Counted from the first letter of the stretch, positions 51,306-60,653 are shown. The stretch: 64,000 nt of DNA from Clostridia bacterium (GCA_900766585.1 CAAFVV010000030.1:92042-156041), one strand, 5' to 3'. Numbers and translations are program-made. Notes: generated from the letters alone by a model not told the origin.

Positions 51306-52077
51306 GGGCTTGTCCCTCCCTGCCGTGCTTGATATAGCCGGCGGCAATTTTTTTCTGTACCTGCGCTGCCATCAGCAGCGCCTTGACCTCTTTCGGCTCC
51401 AAATGGCGCCATTTGCCGACGGGAAGCATACCGAGCTTGACGCCGCCCATGGCGACGCGGCGCAGACGGATCACCGGAAGCCCCATCAGCTCACACATCC
51501 GGCGGATCTGCCGGTTGCGCCCCTCATACAGCACGATCTCCACAACGGTACGCCCCGGCTCCTCCGAGATCACCGCAATATCCGCCGGAGCGGTCTTGCG
51601 CCCGTCGAGCATCACGCCCTCGTGAAACTGCTCGAGCTGTTCATCGGTGATCTCGCTGCGCAGTGTCACTCGGTAATTTTTCGGCACATGGGCGGACGGG
51701 TGCATCATCGCATTGGCAAAATCGCCGTCATTTGTGCAGAGAAGCAGCCCCTCCGACTCGCGGTCAAGCCGGCCGACAGGAAATACGCGCACGCCGACAT
51801 CCTTGACCAGCTCCGCCACACATTTGCGCCCCTGCTCGTCGGAAAGCGTCGTGATATAGCCGCGGGGCTTGTTCAGCATGATGTAGGTCGGCGCATCCGC
51901 AGCGCCTACGCGCTTGCCCGCCACCGTCACAATATCACGGTAGGCATCCACCTTATCGCCCAGCGTCACCGTGCGCCCGTTGACCTTGACCTTTCCCGCC
52001 GCGATCAGCTCCTCCGCCTTGCGGCGGGAGGCAACGCCCCGCTCCGATAAATATTTCTGCACCCGTACAACGGCCAT
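51280..52077 (-). CDS. rluB: Ribosomal large subunit pseudouridine synthase (RluB family)
   Basis: Makes pseudouridine in 23S rRNA. The 265 residues have an S4 domain (VRVQKYLSERGVASRRKAEELI), and the RsuA/RluB catalytic motif (FPVGRLDRESEGLLLCTNDGDFA) with the active-site Asp, then NRQIRRMCELMGLPVIRLRR. AAGGAA lies before the ATG. In this group it follows the carboxypeptidase gene. Confidence 0.95.
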   Translation of the reverse strand: MAVVRVQKYLSERGVASRRKAEELIAAGKVKVNGRTVTLGDKVDAYRDIVTVAGKRVGAADAPTYIMLNKPRGYITTLSDEQGRKCVAELVKDVGVRVFPVGRLDRESEGLLLCTNDGDFANAMMHPSAHVPKNYRVTLRSEITDEQLEQFHEGVMLDGRKTAPADIAVISEEPGRTVVEIVLYEGRNRQIRRMCELMGLPVIRLRRVAMGGVKLGMLPVGKWRHLEPKEVKALLMAAQVQKKIAAGYIKHGREGQAHADHRSGR

Positions 52078-52106
52078 CCTGTTCTTCCTTTCTGGTTAAC
52101 GCCATG

Positions 52107-53225
52107 TTAACCCCATGCTTTTATCAATTCCGCAAGCCAGTAACGCCACCAGACCCAAACGGAGGCGACCGGACGCGCCTCAACGGTTTCCGCCGCCAGA
52201 ACCGGCACGCGGCACAAGACGCGCTCTCCCTCTCTGTAGCAAAGCTCGCCGACCGTCTCTCCCGCTTTGACCGGCGCCAGCGCAAAGGCAGGCAGCTGAA
52301 GCTGCACGGTCGGGTTGACCGCGCTCCCCTTTTTGATAATCGGACCGGCGGGCGGGTCTATGCGCAGTGAAAGCCGGTCGGATTGCCCGCCCGATACCGT
52401 GAGCTGCGGCAGCGTAACCTCGGGCAGTGTCAGCCGCTCAATCTGCGCAAACCCGTAGGCGTACAGGCTCTTGTGGTCGTTCCAGTAGTCGTGCCCGTTG
52501 AGCGTTACGGCGACCAGCGTGATCCCGTCGCGATGCACCGCCGAGACCAGACAGCGGCCGGAGCGCGTGGTATAGCCCGTTTTCATCCCGATGCAGTCCG
52601 GCAGCATGGACAGCAGGCGGTTGTGGTTGGACACGGTATGCAAGACCGGCGGGTTGCCGAACGAAATGCGGGCGGTCTTGCTGGCGCAGATCTGCGCCAG
52701 AGCCGGATTCTGCAGCACGGCGGCGCCGAGCAGCGCCATATCGCGCGCCGAAGCGCCGTGACCGTCGGCGTCCAGTCCCGACGGCGTGACAAACTGCGTA
52801 TGCGTCATATGCAGCTCGGCAGCGCGCCGGTTCATGCGGGCGGCAAACGTCTCTAAGCTGCCGTCCACCGCCAGTGCCGCCGTATTGGCAGCATCGTTGC
52901 CCGATTCGAGCAGCAGCCCGGTCAGCAGATCCCGCACCGTCAGTCTGTCCCCGCCGCGCAGCCCGAGCGAAGAGCCTTCAACCCGCACCGCCTCGGGCGG
53001 CACAGTGATCTCCGCGTCAAGCGAAAGCTCCTCTGCCGCCAAAAGCGCCGTCATGAGCTTTGTCGTCGATGCCATCGGCCGCTTGGTATCTGCATCCTTT
53101 TCCCACAGTACCTCCTGCGTCTCCGGCAGATACAGCACGGCAGACAGCGAAGACACGGCGGGTTCCGCCGCCGCACTGCCGAGCAGACAGACAAATCCCA
53201 ATCCGCACAACCACTTTTTCCACAT
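52107..53225 (-). CDS. D-alanyl-D-alanine carboxypeptidase (DacB/DacF-like)
   Basis: Trims the fifth D-Ala from peptidoglycan stem peptides. The 372 residues have a signal peptide (MWKKWLCGLGFVCLLGSAAA), SxxK (MASTTKLMT), SxN (ESGNDAANTA) and KTG (GMKTGYT) motifs, then a C-terminal beta domain. The ATG at 53225 has GGAGGA 6 nt upstream. It lies next to ytfJ and rluB, which suggests the spore-related DacF/DacB group, though function in vegetative cells is equally possible. Confidence 0.93.
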   Translation of the reverse strand: MWKKWLCGLGFVCLLGSAAAEPAVSSLSAVLYLPETQEVLWEKDADTKRPMASTTKLMTALLAAEELSLDAEITVPPEAVRVEGSSLGLRGGDRLTVRDLLTGLLLESGNDAANTAALAVDGSLETFAARMNRRAAELHMTHTQFVTPSGLDADGHGASARDMALLGAAVLQNPALAQICASKTARISFGNPPVLHTVSNHNRLLSMLPDCIGMKTGYTTRSGRCLVSAVHRDGITLVAVTLNGHDYWNDHKSLYAYGFAQIERLTLPEVTLPQLTVSGGQSDRLSLRIDPPAGPIIKKGSAVNPTVQLQLPAFALAPVKAGETVGELCYREGERVLCRVPVLAAETVEARPVASVWVWWRYWLAELIKAWG

Positions 53226-53281
53226 AGACATTCCTCCCTCGGAAGCCTATGCCGAAAAAGCGGCAAACATGAGCGGCGCGG

Positions 53282-53659
53282 TTATTTTTCCTCCCCGTCT
53301 TTGCGGGACTGGATCAGATCCGCCACCCTGTCGACCACGCCGGGGATCATACTGACGAGATTATCCTGCGAATCCGGCCGCGACAGCAGCGGCGTGACCG
53401 ATACCTTGCCGTCGTTTACCACGAGAAAAGCGATCGGCGTGACCGAAATGCCCGCGCCGCTTCCGCCACCGAACAGCTGGCGATCGCTCTTGGAGGGCAG
53501 ATCACTGCCGCCTCCCGCAAAGCCATAGGTCACGCGCGACACGGGGATCAGCGTGACCGCGCCGACGGTGATCGGCGTGCCGACAACGGTATCCACGTCC
53601 ACCATCTCTTTGATGCGGTCCATGGACACGCCGAGCAGCTCATTGACGTCCTTTGCCAT
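53282..53659 (-). CDS. ytfJ: GerW family sporulation protein YtfJ
   Basis: 125 residues with the family hallmarks: MAKDVNELLGVSMDRIKEMV, TVVGTPITVGAVTLIPVSRV, GFAGGGSD and GAGISVTPIAFLVV. GerW is a spore protein needed for SleB-dependent germination in Bacillus. The ATG at 53659 follows GGGAGG; a longer reading to 53836 overlaps the DUF2953 gene and is rejected. The pair ytfI-ytfJ is conserved in sporulating Firmicutes. Confidence 0.95.
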   Translation of the reverse strand: MAKDVNELLGVSMDRIKEMVDVDTVVGTPITVGAVTLIPVSRVTYGFAGGGSDLPSKSDRQLFGGGSGAGISVTPIAFLVVNDGKVSVTPLLSRPDSQDNLVSMIPGVVDRVADLIQSRKDGEEK

Positions 53660-53663
53660 ATCA

Positions 53664-54332
53664 TCAACCTCCCTGAGCGGAGGGCTTTGCCTCCGCGAGT
53701 TTGCGTTTAGTATACCCCCAGATCCGGAAAAATCCTCCTGCCGCCGCAGAGAGCGCCCAAAGCGGACAGATGCGCACGACGGCATAGAGCGTGATGGACG
53801 GGGCATCCGCCAAAAAGTCCGGTGTGACCCGCACATCGCTTTTTTTCAGCTTCACCGTCTGCGAAAGAAGCGCCTGCGTCGATGCCAGCGCGGCGGACAC
53901 ACGCCCGAACCGCAGCGCAGTTTCATCGGACTCCTCCGCCGCAACCGCCGCATGTAAAACCAGCTTGCGCACCGATACGGCGCGGCCGATCCTGACGAGC
54001 GTATGACCGATCTCGGCGAGCAGGCGGCGGGCAAAGCGGATATATCCGCCGACCCCCTCCTCCTGAAGGGCTGAGTTCAGCTCTTCGAGCTTGTCCCGCA
54101 GCGGAGAGTCGGCCGGCGTTTCTTTTTTCGGCGGCTGTTTTTGCTTTTTTGCGGGCTTTTTCTTCGGCTCTGCCGTGAAATCGAAAACGCGAAAGCGGAT
54201 ACCGAACAGCCGGAGGCTCACGGTCAGCCCCCCGTCGAACGCCGCATAAATGCGCACGGGGATCGCCAAAAGGAGCACCGGCAGAAGCAAAAGCCCAAGC
54301 AGCACCGCCAGCACGATCAAAAGCGCCTTCAT
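53664..54332 (-). CDS. DUF2953 protein (YtfI-like)
   Basis: 222 residues with an N-terminal membrane helix (about 1-24), a YAAFDGGLTVSLRLFGIRF stretch, a Lys/Pro-rich segment (KKKPAKKQKQPPKKE), and a C-terminal domain typical of DUF2953. It is a single-pass protein usually encoded next to ytfJ, and function is unknown. It overlaps scpB by 4 nt and ytfJ starts 5 nt later. Confidence 0.88.
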   Translation of the reverse strand: MKALLIVLAVLLGLLLLPVLLLAIPVRIYAAFDGGLTVSLRLFGIRFRVFDFTAEPKKKPAKKQKQPPKKETPADSPLRDKLEELNSALQEEGVGGYIRFARRLLAEIGHTLVRIGRAVSVRKLVLHAAVAAEESDETALRFGRVSAALASTQALLSQTVKLKKSDVRVTPDFLADAPSITLYAVVRICPLWALSAAAGGFFRIWGYTKRKLAEAKPSAQGG

Positions 54333-54931
54333 GTGTGCGGCTCCGTCTCGCGGGGCGTTCCTGCTTCATTCGCTTCGATCATCTCCTCGAGCGTCGGCTC
54401 AACCAGTACGCCGTTGGTATCCTTCTGCGGCAGCGGCGGCAGCTCCGCAAGCGAGCTGATCCCGAAACAGCGGAGAAAGTCCGGCGTGGTACCGTAAAGC
54501 AGCGGCCGTCCCGGCAGTTCAAGTCTGCCGCGTTCCTCGATCAGTCCTTTGGCGGACAGCCCCTGCATCACCGCGCCGCAGTCCACACCGCGCACCTGAT
54601 CCACAAAGGCGCGTGTAACCGGCTGGTTATAGGCGACGATTGCCAGCACCTCCATCGCCGCCTGCGACAGCGGCGTGTTGCGTCGCAGATCCAGTGCACG
54701 GCGCACCGGTTGGGCATAGGCGGGAGCTGTGCTCATCTGGTAGCTGTTGTCCAGCTTCAGGATACGCAGACCGCCGCCGCGCATGGCGTACTCGTTGGCG
54801 AGATCCTCCAACAGCCGCAGCGTCGTCTCGGCATCCAGCTCCAGTGCCTCCGCCATACGGGACAGTGCGACCGGCTCGCCGCTGGCAAAAAGAACAGCCT
54901 CGATCGCCGCTTTATATTCCTTGATTTCCAT
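54329..54931 (-). CDS. scpB: Segregation and condensation protein ScpB
   Basis: Kleisin-binding winged-helix subunit of the SMC complex. The 200 residues have two winged helices: YKAAIEAVLFASGEPVALSRMAEALELD, and LSQAAMEVLAIVAYNQPVTRAFVDQVRGVD. It lies 14 nt after scpA, as usual. Confidence 0.97.
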   Translation of the reverse strand: MEIKEYKAAIEAVLFASGEPVALSRMAEALELDAETTLRLLEDLANEYAMRGGGLRILKLDNSYQMSTAPAYAQPVRRALDLRRNTPLSQAAMEVLAIVAYNQPVTRAFVDQVRGVDCGAVMQGLSAKGLIEERGRLELPGRPLLYGTTPDFLRCFGISSLAELPPLPQKDTNGVLVEPTLEEMIEANEAGTPRETEPHT

Positions 54932-54945
54932 GTCATCCCTCGTTT

Positions 54946-55689
54946 TCAGTCGAAGTCGCTGACCAGCTCTTCTTCAGCCGCGCTGCCGCCAAGAGGGGTC
55001 ACCGTCTGATCCTCCCCCTCGCCGTTTACGGCGACGCGCTTGGCTTTGACCAGCTCGAGCAGCGCAAGAAAGGTCGCGACAAGCTCCGAGCGGCTGCCCG
55101 CGTCCGAAAAGAAGTCGTCATACGCCACCGTGTCGCGGCCGCACAGCCGCCGCAGCACACGGATGATACGTGAGGAGACCGAAACAACCGTCCGGGCGAC
55201 GATCCCTTGAAACGCCTGCACGGGCGGCGGCAAACGGCGTTTGCCCCGCCCCGCCGCGGCGAGGTAGGCATCTGTCAGCTCCAACGCGGCATGGCGCCGC
55301 CGATAGCGGTGATCTGGCTCAATCTCCGTCGGCTCGCGGACAAAAACCAGACCGCCGAGATAGCGTTCGGCAAGCCGCTGCGCCGTTTCGCGGCATAGCT
55401 GATATTCGATCAGCTCGCCGGACAGTTCCTTTTTCAGCTGCTCTGTCTCCTCTTCATGGCGCGGCAGCAGCATAGCCGACTTGATCTGCACCAGCCGCGC
55501 CGCCATGTCGAGAAATTCGGTCGCCACCTCAAGATTAGTCTCCTGCATCTGCCGGATGGCGTCCATATACTGATCAAGGATCTCGGCGATCGGGATATCA
55601 CAGATATTCAGTTTGTTTTTCTGCACGAGAAAGAGCAGCAGATCCAATGGCCCTTCAAAAACCGGCAGCTTGTAGGAGATCACATCCAT
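54946..55689 (-). CDS. scpA: Segregation and condensation protein ScpA
   Basis: Kleisin of the SMC complex. The 247 residues begin VFEGPLDLLLFLVQKNKLNICDIPIAEI, the ScpA signature, with a central Lys/Glu-rich region and a C-terminal winged helix ending in TFLALLELVKAKRVAV. It follows the M50 protease gene and precedes scpB. Confidence 0.97.
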   Translation of the reverse strand: MDVISYKLPVFEGPLDLLLFLVQKNKLNICDIPIAEILDQYMDAIRQMQETNLEVATEFLDMAARLVQIKSAMLLPRHEEETEQLKKELSGELIEYQLCRETAQRLAERYLGGLVFVREPTEIEPDHRYRRRHAALELTDAYLAAAGRGKRRLPPPVQAFQGIVARTVVSVSSRIIRVLRRLCGRDTVAYDDFFSDAGSRSELVATFLALLELVKAKRVAVNGEGEDQTVTPLGGSAAEEELVSDFD

Positions 55690-55700
55690 GCTTTCCCGCC

Positions 55701-56408
55701 TTAAAACAGATTCGGCAGCCCGAACATCCGGCAGATGACCCCGCCGAGACCGCGGTGCAGCCAGTACAGCGGCGTATCCATCACGCCGGAGAACACGATC
55801 ACCATAAAGACGATACCGATAATGCGCTCATACTGCTGGATCCGCCAGAAAAAGCGGTCGGGCAGAACGGCGCTGAAGATCCGTGAACCATCGAGCGGCG
55901 GCACGGGGATCAGGTTAAATACCGCGAGGGACAGATTGACGGATGCGCACACCTCGATCAGGAAAATATACAGATAGAGGATGACGGGCGAGCTGTAATA
56001 GACCGTCCCGTTGCTCAGCTGAAGCTGATTCGGGAACAGCAGGGCGCACAGTGCAAACAATCCGACCGAGATGATCGCCATCAGCAGGTTAGACACCGGT
56101 CCCGCCAGAGCGGTCAGCGCCATGTCGCGCTTCGGGCTGCGGAAATTGCGCGGGTCGACCGGAACGGGCTTCGCATAACCAATCCCCACCGTGAGCAGCA
56201 TGATCGTGCCGACGGTATCCAGATGGGCAAGGGGGTTGAGCGTCAGCCGCCCCGCCCATTTCGCCGTCGGGTCGCCGAGCCGGTTGGCTGCCCAGCCGTG
56301 TGCCAGCTCATGTGCCGGCAGCATCAGCAGGATCAGCACGGTATAGCTGATAATGATCATCGCGGCTCCGGCAAAGCCGTAGCTATTGCTCAGTAAAGCA
56401 CGCAGCAT
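55701..56408 (-). CDS. Site-2 protease family zinc metalloprotease (M50, YwhC-like)
   Basis: 235 residues with several membrane helices. Zinc motif HELAH in MLPAHELAHGWAANRLGD, and the second motif with the LDG aspartate in NLIPVPPLDGSRIF, both typical of M50 Rip-type proteases of the YwhC group. Substrate unknown; usually intramembrane proteolysis of regulators. AAAGGAG precedes the ATG. It is the first gene of the 19-kb minus-strand run. Confidence 0.95.
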   Translation of the reverse strand: MLRALLSNSYGFAGAAMIIISYTVLILLMLPAHELAHGWAANRLGDPTAKWAGRLTLNPLAHLDTVGTIMLLTVGIGYAKPVPVDPRNFRSPKRDMALTALAGPVSNLLMAIISVGLFALCALLFPNQLQLSNGTVYYSSPVILYLYIFLIEVCASVNLSLAVFNLIPVPPLDGSRIFSAVLPDRFFWRIQQYERIIGIVFMVIVFSGVMDTPLYWLHRGLGGVICRMFGLPNLF

Positions 56409-56443
56409 GGCGTTGCTCCTTTCTGCTAACGGGAATTCTCATT

Positions 56444-56472
56444 ATTATAGCGGATTTTTCGCCGAATTACAA
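56444..56472 (-). promoter_or_regulatory. Promoter of the M50 protease-scpAB run
   Basis: Minus strand: TTGTAA (56467-56472), 17 nt, TATAAT (56444-56449). Confidence 0.75.
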
Positions 56473-56512
56473 GACTTTCCCGCCAAATTTCCAGCCTATG
56501 TCAGTCAATCGG

Positions 56513-57463
56513 TTATTCCCGCACCACATTGACCGGCGTTCCGCGCAGATATTGCCGCAGATTTTCCGCCACAATACCCAAAAGGCGCTGGCGGGTCGTC
56601 AGCGGCGCCCAGGCGATATGCGGCGTGATTACGCAGTTTTTCGCGCCGAACAGCGGGCAGTCCTTGGCCATCGGCTCCGTTTCCAGCACATCCAGCGCTG
56701 CGCCGGACAGCTGTCCGGCGGAAAGCGCCTGCAGCAGCGCTTTTTCATCCACAACGGCGCCGCGCGAGGTATTGACCAGAAATGCGCCGGGCTTGCAGAG
56801 CGAAAGCGTCTCTGCATTGATGAGCGCGCGCGTCTGCGGCGTGAGCGGACAGTGCAGCGACACGATATCCGCACGTGTCAAAAGCGCGGGCAGCGTGACA
56901 AACTCTACATCGGTATCCGCACCCTTTGTGCGGGTGTGCACCAGCACCGTCAGCCCGAACGCCCGCGCGATACGCGCCACGGCACGGCCGATATGCCCGT
57001 AGCCGATCAGGCCGATCGTCTTGCCGCAAAGCTCATCCGTGGCATAGACAAACGGGGAAAATGTGGAACTGCCGATCCACCCGCCGCTGCGCACAAAGGC
57101 GTCGTATTCCGCCACGCGGCTGAAATGATTCAGGATCAGCGCCCACACATGCTGCGCCACCGCCTCGGTGGAATAGCTGCCCGCGTTGCACACCGTGATG
57201 CCGGCCGCCGTTGTATACGCAAGATCAATATTGTTATAGCCTGTGGCAAACAGGCCGATATACCGCAGGCGGGACGCGAGACGCAGGCTGCGTCTGTCCA
57301 TCACCGCCTTGTTGCACAGCACCGCATCGGCATCCGCAAGCCGCTGCGGCAGCTCCTCCGCGGTCGTTTGGGGGTATAAAACCAGCTCGCCGAATTCGCG
57401 CAGGGGATCCAGCGAGAGATCGCCGTTTGTCACCGTAGCCGCATCGGGAATCACGATCCGCAT
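56513..57463 (-). CDS. D-2-hydroxyacid dehydrogenase
   Basis: NAD-dependent D-isomer-specific dehydrogenase. The 316 residues contain the NAD-binding motif (GLIGYGHIGRAVARIARAFGL), the substrate-binding Arg in NTSRGAVV and the catalytic Glu/His regions (LDVLETEP, TPHIAW). The sequence most resembles hydroxypyruvate/glyoxylate or glycerate dehydrogenases, but substrate cannot be fixed by eye. The ATG at 57463 follows GAGGTG; a GTG nine bases earlier overlaps that site. It lies 5 nt after dut on the same strand. Confidence 0.92.
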   Translation of the reverse strand: MRIVIPDAATVTNGDLSLDPLREFGELVLYPQTTAEELPQRLADADAVLCNKAVMDRRSLRLASRLRYIGLFATGYNNIDLAYTTAAGITVCNAGSYSTEAVAQHVWALILNHFSRVAEYDAFVRSGGWIGSSTFSPFVYATDELCGKTIGLIGYGHIGRAVARIARAFGLTVLVHTRTKGADTDVEFVTLPALLTRADIVSLHCPLTPQTRALINAETLSLCKPGAFLVNTSRGAVVDEKALLQALSAGQLSGAALDVLETEPMAKDCPLFGAKNCVITPHIAWAPLTTRQRLLGIVAENLRQYLRGTPVNVVRE

Positions 57464-57468
57464 TCTGC

Positions 57469-57957
57469 TCACCTCGTTGTGCTGCCGAAGCCGCCGTTGC
57501 GCACGGCGGTGGCATCATCGTCGACCGTGATGCCGTATTCGCAGAAGATGCCCTGCGCAAATGCCTCGCCTACGGCAACCGTCACTGTTTTTCCGTCATA
57601 GGAATCATTGGATATTTTTATGAAAATATGCCCCTCATTGTCCGAATAATAATAGTCGCTGTCGATAATGCCGACCGTATTATTGAGCTGAAGCCGGTAT
57701 TTAAAGCCGAGACCGCTGCGGGGATAGAGCTTCAGCACCCAGCCCTCCTCCATCCATACACGGACACCGGTCGGCACCGTGACCGTTTCGCCGGGATACA
57801 CCGTCAGGTCAAACGGCGCAAAAAAATCATAACCCGCTGAGCCGGAGGTGGCACGCCGGGGCAGGATAAATCGATCGTTTCCCGGCCGGCTTTCCTCCGA
57901 AAAAGCGCGGTCAAGCTGAGCGTCGGACACATGTTCAAAGCGGGCAATACGTTTCAT
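57469..57957 (-). CDS. dut: dUTP diphosphatase (trimeric dUTPase)
   Basis: Hydrolyses dUTP to dUMP, keeping uracil out of DNA. The 162 residues carry the five trimeric motifs in order: SAGYDFFAP, LYPRSGLG, NTVGIIDSDYYY, the GEAFAQGIF segment, and C-terminal RNGGFGSTT (the flexible arm that closes over the active site). It is followed by the dehydrogenase gene. Confidence 0.95.
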   Translation of the reverse strand: MKRIARFEHVSDAQLDRAFSEESRPGNDRFILPRRATSGSAGYDFFAPFDLTVYPGETVTVPTGVRVWMEEGWVLKLYPRSGLGFKYRLQLNNTVGIIDSDYYYSDNEGHIFIKISNDSYDGKTVTVAVGEAFAQGIFCEYGITVDDDATAVRNGGFGSTTR

Positions 57958-57988
57958 ACGGCAGTCTCTCCTGTCAGATTCGGTTTCC

Positions 57989-58016
57989 TCTTTATGGTAT
58001 CACATTTTTCTGTCAA
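57989..58016 (-). promoter_or_regulatory. Putative promoter of dut
   Basis: Minus strand: TTGACA (58011-58016), 16 nt, TAAAGA (57989-57994). The -35 is perfect, the -10 is weak. Confidence 0.55.
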
Positions 58017-58119
58017 ATGCAAGCCGCCGTGCGGAAATCGCGCCCGGCAAAGCACGGGACGGATAATTGACAAAACCGTACAAATTTTCAGCCGCTTTTC
58101 GGCAAAACGGGAGAAGCAA

Positions 58120-58148
58120 TTGACGGCAGGCAAAAATTATGGTATACT
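58120..58148 (+). promoter_or_regulatory. Promoter of the peptide-binding lipoprotein gene
   Basis: TTGACG (58120-58125), 17 nt, TATACT (58143-58148). A hairpin GGACGGC/GCCGTCC lies in the ~90-nt leader near 58186-58209. Confidence 0.8.
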
Positions 58149-58247
58149 GTATCCTATATAAAAGTATGTTGGTACAGGAGTTTTCGGACGGCAGGGCGAA
58201 GCCGTCCGCTTCAATGGAAATTTGTCTCTTGTGATGCGGAGGTTTTT

Positions 58248-60569
58248 ATGCGCAGACGTTTATTGGTTTTTCTGATTATCCTCGCTCTTTGTCTTACCGG
58301 TTTGGCCGGATGCCAGCGGTCAAAGCCCTACCTCTCGGTGGGGATTACCGCCGGTTCACAGATATTCAGTCCGTTTTTTGCCGCTGCCGAGGGTGATCTC
58401 GCCGTGGCGGATCTGCTGTTTGACAATCTGCTGACCACAGAACGCGGCGGGCAGATCATCTATTCCGGCACAGACGGCGAGACATTCCCCTATCACGGAA
58501 AAAGCTATACCTATTACAGTCCCGCGGATATCCGTGTCACCCGTTCGGACAGTGATGTCACCGTGCAGATCACACTGAAGAGTGGCATGACCTTCAGCGA
58601 CGGCGAGCCGATCACCGCTGATGATCTGATCTTCACCTACTATGTCCTGTGTGACAGCACCTACGAGGGCTACTCTGCCGTCGGGTCGCTGCCGATCACC
58701 GGTCTCAAGGATTATCAGACACAGACACCGGTTTCCGTTTTTGACAAATACAAAAAGGCGGCACAGGCCATTTATAAAAAGGGTTGGCCTGAGACCGTCG
58801 GCGAGGATCTCACCGATCAGACAAACTGGTTCTGGACAACGCTGCGGCAAAACTGGGAAAAGGATATTTTGCAGACAATCGAGTACTGTAATGAAAAATA
58901 CCGCCAGTTTTCCGAAAAATACATCCATTTCTCCCCCGCGGCCACCGCCGAATCCGAGGGGCTGCGCACAGCGCTGGCGATGGTCATATGGGGGTATGCC
59001 AGCGTCGAAAACGGTGTGCTGACTACGAGCGTTTCCGAGCGAAAATTTGAACTCAACAAGGGATTTTACCCCTCCCCGACCACGTTTTTTGAAGAGACGT
59101 TCGAAAAATATAAGGGCGATGCCGTAACCTACGCTAAAGAGGAATCGGCGGCATCCGCAGACATACTCACGGCAACGACGGAGGAATTTATCCGTACATT
59201 CGGTGCGCTTGACCCCGACAGTGCCGGAGTGGACTGCAGCACGATCAGCGGCATACGCCGCCTGGATGAGCGCAGCATCTCCGTCACGCTGGATTCCCTG
59301 ACCGAGCAGGAGCTGTATACGCTGCTGAACGTTTATATCGCTCCGCTGCATTATTACGGCAGCACCGAGGCGTTTGATCTGACGCAGAACCGGATGGGCT
59401 TCACCCGCGGCGCGCTGGATACCATTCGCGAAAAGGATTCCGCACCGCTCGGCAGCGGCGCCTACACCTTTACCGAGTATAAAAACAACACCGTCGAGTT
59501 GACCGCCAACGCCGGCTACCGTCAGGGCGCCCCGGCGATCTCTACCATCCGTATGACGGAGGTCTCGGAGATCGACCGCGTCAAGGATATCGCCAAGGGA
59601 ATCCTCGACGTCACGACCGTATCCGGCGCAAACGATCTGCTGGCAGAGATCCCCACCTATAATATTGCGGAAAAATTCTCCGGCAGCACCGTTTCCGCCG
59701 CAACCACCGCAGGCGACTCACTTGAATATATCGGCTTTAATACCTCTCTGCTCAAGGTCGGCTCGGATTCCGCTGCCTCCGCCTATCTGCGGCAGGCATT
59801 CGACATTTTGCTGCTCTCCCTGCGCGATTCTGTCGTATCCGAAACCCTCAACTACCGCGCCCGGGTGCTGACTGTCCCCGTATCCTTTGATTCGGCGTTT
59901 GCGCCGTTTGCCGAGGGGGAAGGCAGCGAAAGCTCCGCTTCCTCTGCTCCCTCCGTTTCCGGCACACAGGACACCACGCCTCTTGAAGAAGCGCTGTCCT
60001 GTCTGCGTTCCGCCGGTTATACCGTCAGCGACGAGAATCAGGTCACCAAGGCACCGCAAAACGGCACAATGCAGTTCTACGCCGCCTGTCTCGCCGACAG
60101 CGAGGAGAACCCCTCTACGACCGCCACCCTGCTCGACCGACTGAAGGACCAGCTTGACACGATCGGGCTGACGCTCACGGTCACGCGTCTGAACTCTGCA
60201 GACGATCTCGAAGCCGCGCAAAAGGGCGGAAAATACCATCTGTTTGCCGACACCATGACCCGTGAGGAATCACTGGATCTCAATGCCCGCTTTTTGAAGG
60301 ACGGCGAGAAAAATTACATGCGTTTTTCCTCTGATGAAGTGGATGCCCTGCTGAAAAAGGCTGCCGGATCCACCGATTCCGTTAATGCGGCATCGCTGTA
60401 CCGACAAGCTGTCGAAGCCGTAACGGCTGAGCGTATTCTCGTTCCCGTCTGCCAGTCACAAAACGCCATTGTGTGGAAAACCGGACGTTTTAAGAAAGAC
60501 ACCATCCCCGAAAATATGACCCGGTTCTGGAATTGGACCGATGAAGTCGAAACGCTCCGGCTGAATTAA
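58248..60569 (+). CDS. Peptide/nickel-type (family 5) extracellular solute-binding lipoprotein, oversized
   Basis: 773 residues. A lipoprotein signal (hydrophobic run then lipobox LAGC) anchors it outside. The SBP family 5 start is clear (ISPF-like IFSPFFAAAEGDLAVADLLFDNL; TLKSGMTFSDGEPITADDLIFTY). At over 770 residues it is much longer than the usual 500-600; extra sequence includes a charged insert around 150-300 and a Ser/Ala-rich linker (about 555-580). GGAGG precedes the ATG. No permease or ATPase genes follow, so it is an orphan that must work with a distant transporter or act as a sensor. Confidence 0.88.
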   Translation: MRRRLLVFLIILALCLTGLAGCQRSKPYLSVGITAGSQIFSPFFAAAEGDLAVADLLFDNLLTTERGGQIIYSGTDGETFPYHGKSYTYYSPADIRVTRSDSDVTVQITLKSGMTFSDGEPITADDLIFTYYVLCDSTYEGYSAVGSLPITGLKDYQTQTPVSVFDKYKKAAQAIYKKGWPETVGEDLTDQTNWFWTTLRQNWEKDILQTIEYCNEKYRQFSEKYIHFSPAATAESEGLRTALAMVIWGYASVENGVLTTSVSERKFELNKGFYPSPTTFFEETFEKYKGDAVTYAKEESAASADILTATTEEFIRTFGALDPDSAGVDCSTISGIRRLDERSISVTLDSLTEQELYTLLNVYIAPLHYYGSTEAFDLTQNRMGFTRGALDTIREKDSAPLGSGAYTFTEYKNNTVELTANAGYRQGAPAISTIRMTEVSEIDRVKDIAKGILDVTTVSGANDLLAEIPTYNIAEKFSGSTVSAATTAGDSLEYIGFNTSLLKVGSDSAASAYLRQAFDILLLSLRDSVVSETLNYRARVLTVPVSFDSAFAPFAEGEGSESSASSAPSVSGTQDTTPLEEALSCLRSAGYTVSDENQVTKAPQNGTMQFYAACLADSEENPSTTATLLDRLKDQLDTIGLTLTVTRLNSADDLEAAQKGGKYHLFADTMTREESLDLNARFLKDGEKNYMRFSSDEVDALLKKAAGSTDSVNAASLYRQAVEAVTAERILVPVCQSQNAIVWKTGRFKKDTIPENMTRFWNWTDEVETLRLN

Positions 60570-60653
60570 GGCAGCACCGTACAGAAAAAACGGCCGCGCT
60601 TTGCGGATATTTCGTATCCCTGCACACCGCTGTTTCCTCCGCTCTGCTATCTG

